A stretch of 64,000 bases of DNA from Sporocytophaga myxococcoides. GTDB taxonomy: Bacteria > Bacteroidota > Bacteroidia > Cytophagales > Cytophagaceae. The stretch lies in NCBI RefSeq assembly GCF_000775915.1, contig NZ_BBLT01000006.1:124001-188000 (forward strand), read 5' to 3'. Under the pieces are notes generated by a model that had not been told where the DNA came from, made no database searches, and saw only the letters and a list, made by a program, of their open reading frames with translations. The translations under genes and the position numbers were made by a program. Position 1 is the first letter of the stretch, and each line of letters begins with the position of its first letter. Shown one piece after another: positions 63,497 through 64,000 of the stretch.

Positions 63497-64000
63497 ATGA
63501 AATATTTACTTATACTTTTTGTTTTCTTTTATCCTCTTGTAAGTCAGACACAATCATTAAAAGTGCCAGAAGATGTTTATGGTCTGAAAAACCCGACACA
63601 GGATCAGGGAAAAGCATGTACCTCATGCATGCAGGTGCTTATGCAAAAACCTGCAGATGTACAATTTGGGTTTACGGTTCAGGATAATGATATCTATTTT
63701 GTTCTCACAGATTCAAGATGGCTGGAGTTACTCTTTAACAAATCACAAGATGGGATGGCGGTGGATATTGTGAGCAGAGATCTGTATTCGTGCAAACTTA
63801 AAGGCAACAGGGCTAATAAACATTGGGCCTATGATGGTTATTTAATGGAACCTGTATATTGGAAAGATTTTAAAAAGACTGCCCTGGTAGATGAGAAGGG
63901 ATTTGTATTTGTGAAAGTTGGTACCATTCCGGACGAACTGGTAGGTAAAGAGTTAGAATACAATTTATTACTGATCAGTAATAAATATGTTTGTCATATC
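63497..64000 (+). CDS. Secreted protein of unknown function (partial, runs off right edge)
   Basis: The ATG at 63497 opens a frame of 168 codons to the end of the window with no stop. It begins with a signal peptide (MKYLLILFVFFYPLVSQTQS). The mature start has a CxxC-type motif (KACTSCMQVL), then segments such as FTVQDNDIYFVLTDSRWLEL and LEYNLLLISNKYVC. No domain is recognised; the CxxC could be redox-active or bind haem or metal. Transcription starts afresh after the terminator at 63218-63250. Confidence 0.75.
   Translation, partial: MKYLLILFVFFYPLVSQTQSLKVPEDVYGLKNPTQDQGKACTSCMQVLMQKPADVQFGFTVQDNDIYFVLTDSRWLELLFNKSQDGMAVDIVSRDLYSCKLKGNRANKHWAYDGYLMEPVYWKDFKKTALVDEKGFVFVKVGTIPDELVGKELEYNLLLISNKYVCHI

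Overview
The window is an AT-rich stretch of a Bacteroidota chromosome, most likely from a gliding, polymer-degrading Cytophagales-type bacterium. The evidence is two type IX secretion (T9SS) C-terminal sorting domains, a PorP/SprF protein beside a giant repeat adhesin, a CcoN-CcoO fusion in a cbb3 oxidase operon, and several promoters of the form TTTG-N19-TAnnTTTG, the Bacteroidota housekeeping pattern. No rRNA, tRNA, CRISPR array, insertion sequence or prophage was seen.

Layout. 1-12.2 kb (minus): a secreted giant protein of at least 2,418 residues, running off the left edge, preceded by two PD40/TPR proteins, a PorP/SprF protein and a small lipoprotein; this looks like an adhesin with its surface-display partners. 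12.4-19.8 kb: a GH97 glycosidase without a signal peptide, a small membrane protein, an ADP-ribosylglycohydrolase homologue that has lost its metal ligands, a T9SS-exported clan-A glycosidase, an oxidoreductase and a DUF1801 protein. 20-28.5 kb: a DUF4915 (TIGR03032) protein next to a T9SS-exported repeat protein, a secreted protein with a caspase-like His/Cys pattern, a hydrolase lipoprotein with a barrel protein, a membrane-anchored AraC regulator and MepB. 28.6-33.4 kb: a MATE pump and a run of small stress or housekeeping genes.

33.5-38.2 kb holds a family 2A encapsulin system: shell protein, cysteine desulfurase cargo with a long N-terminal loading region, and a serine acetyltransferase, giving a probable sulfur or cysteine nanocompartment. 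A well-formed promoter with a palindrome at the predicted start site precedes it. Just beyond is a structured RNA gene of about 135 nt with 6S-like architecture. 38.6-43.3 kb: a single-domain response regulator, then an operon joining a fused trehalose-phosphate synthase/phosphatase to a two-component system.

43.4-48.4 kb: two YceI proteins, a YgiD-type dioxygenase, an F420-reductase-like protein, a Crp/Fnr regulator and a porin. Paired FNR-like boxes lie at the same distance from the -7 elements of two of these genes, and a similar box lies upstream of the cbb3 cluster, suggesting one regulon. 48.5-50.6 kb: a two-gene module (SMP-30-like lipoprotein and a second Crp/Fnr regulator) enclosed by a 62-bp perfect inverted repeat. 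51.5-63.2 kb: a microaerobic respiration cluster (CcoI, CcoS, CcoNO, CcoQ, CcoP, CcoG, CcoH, a TauE/SafE-like protein, HemN, a fatty acid desaturase and a truncated haemoglobin). The window ends inside a gene for a secreted protein.
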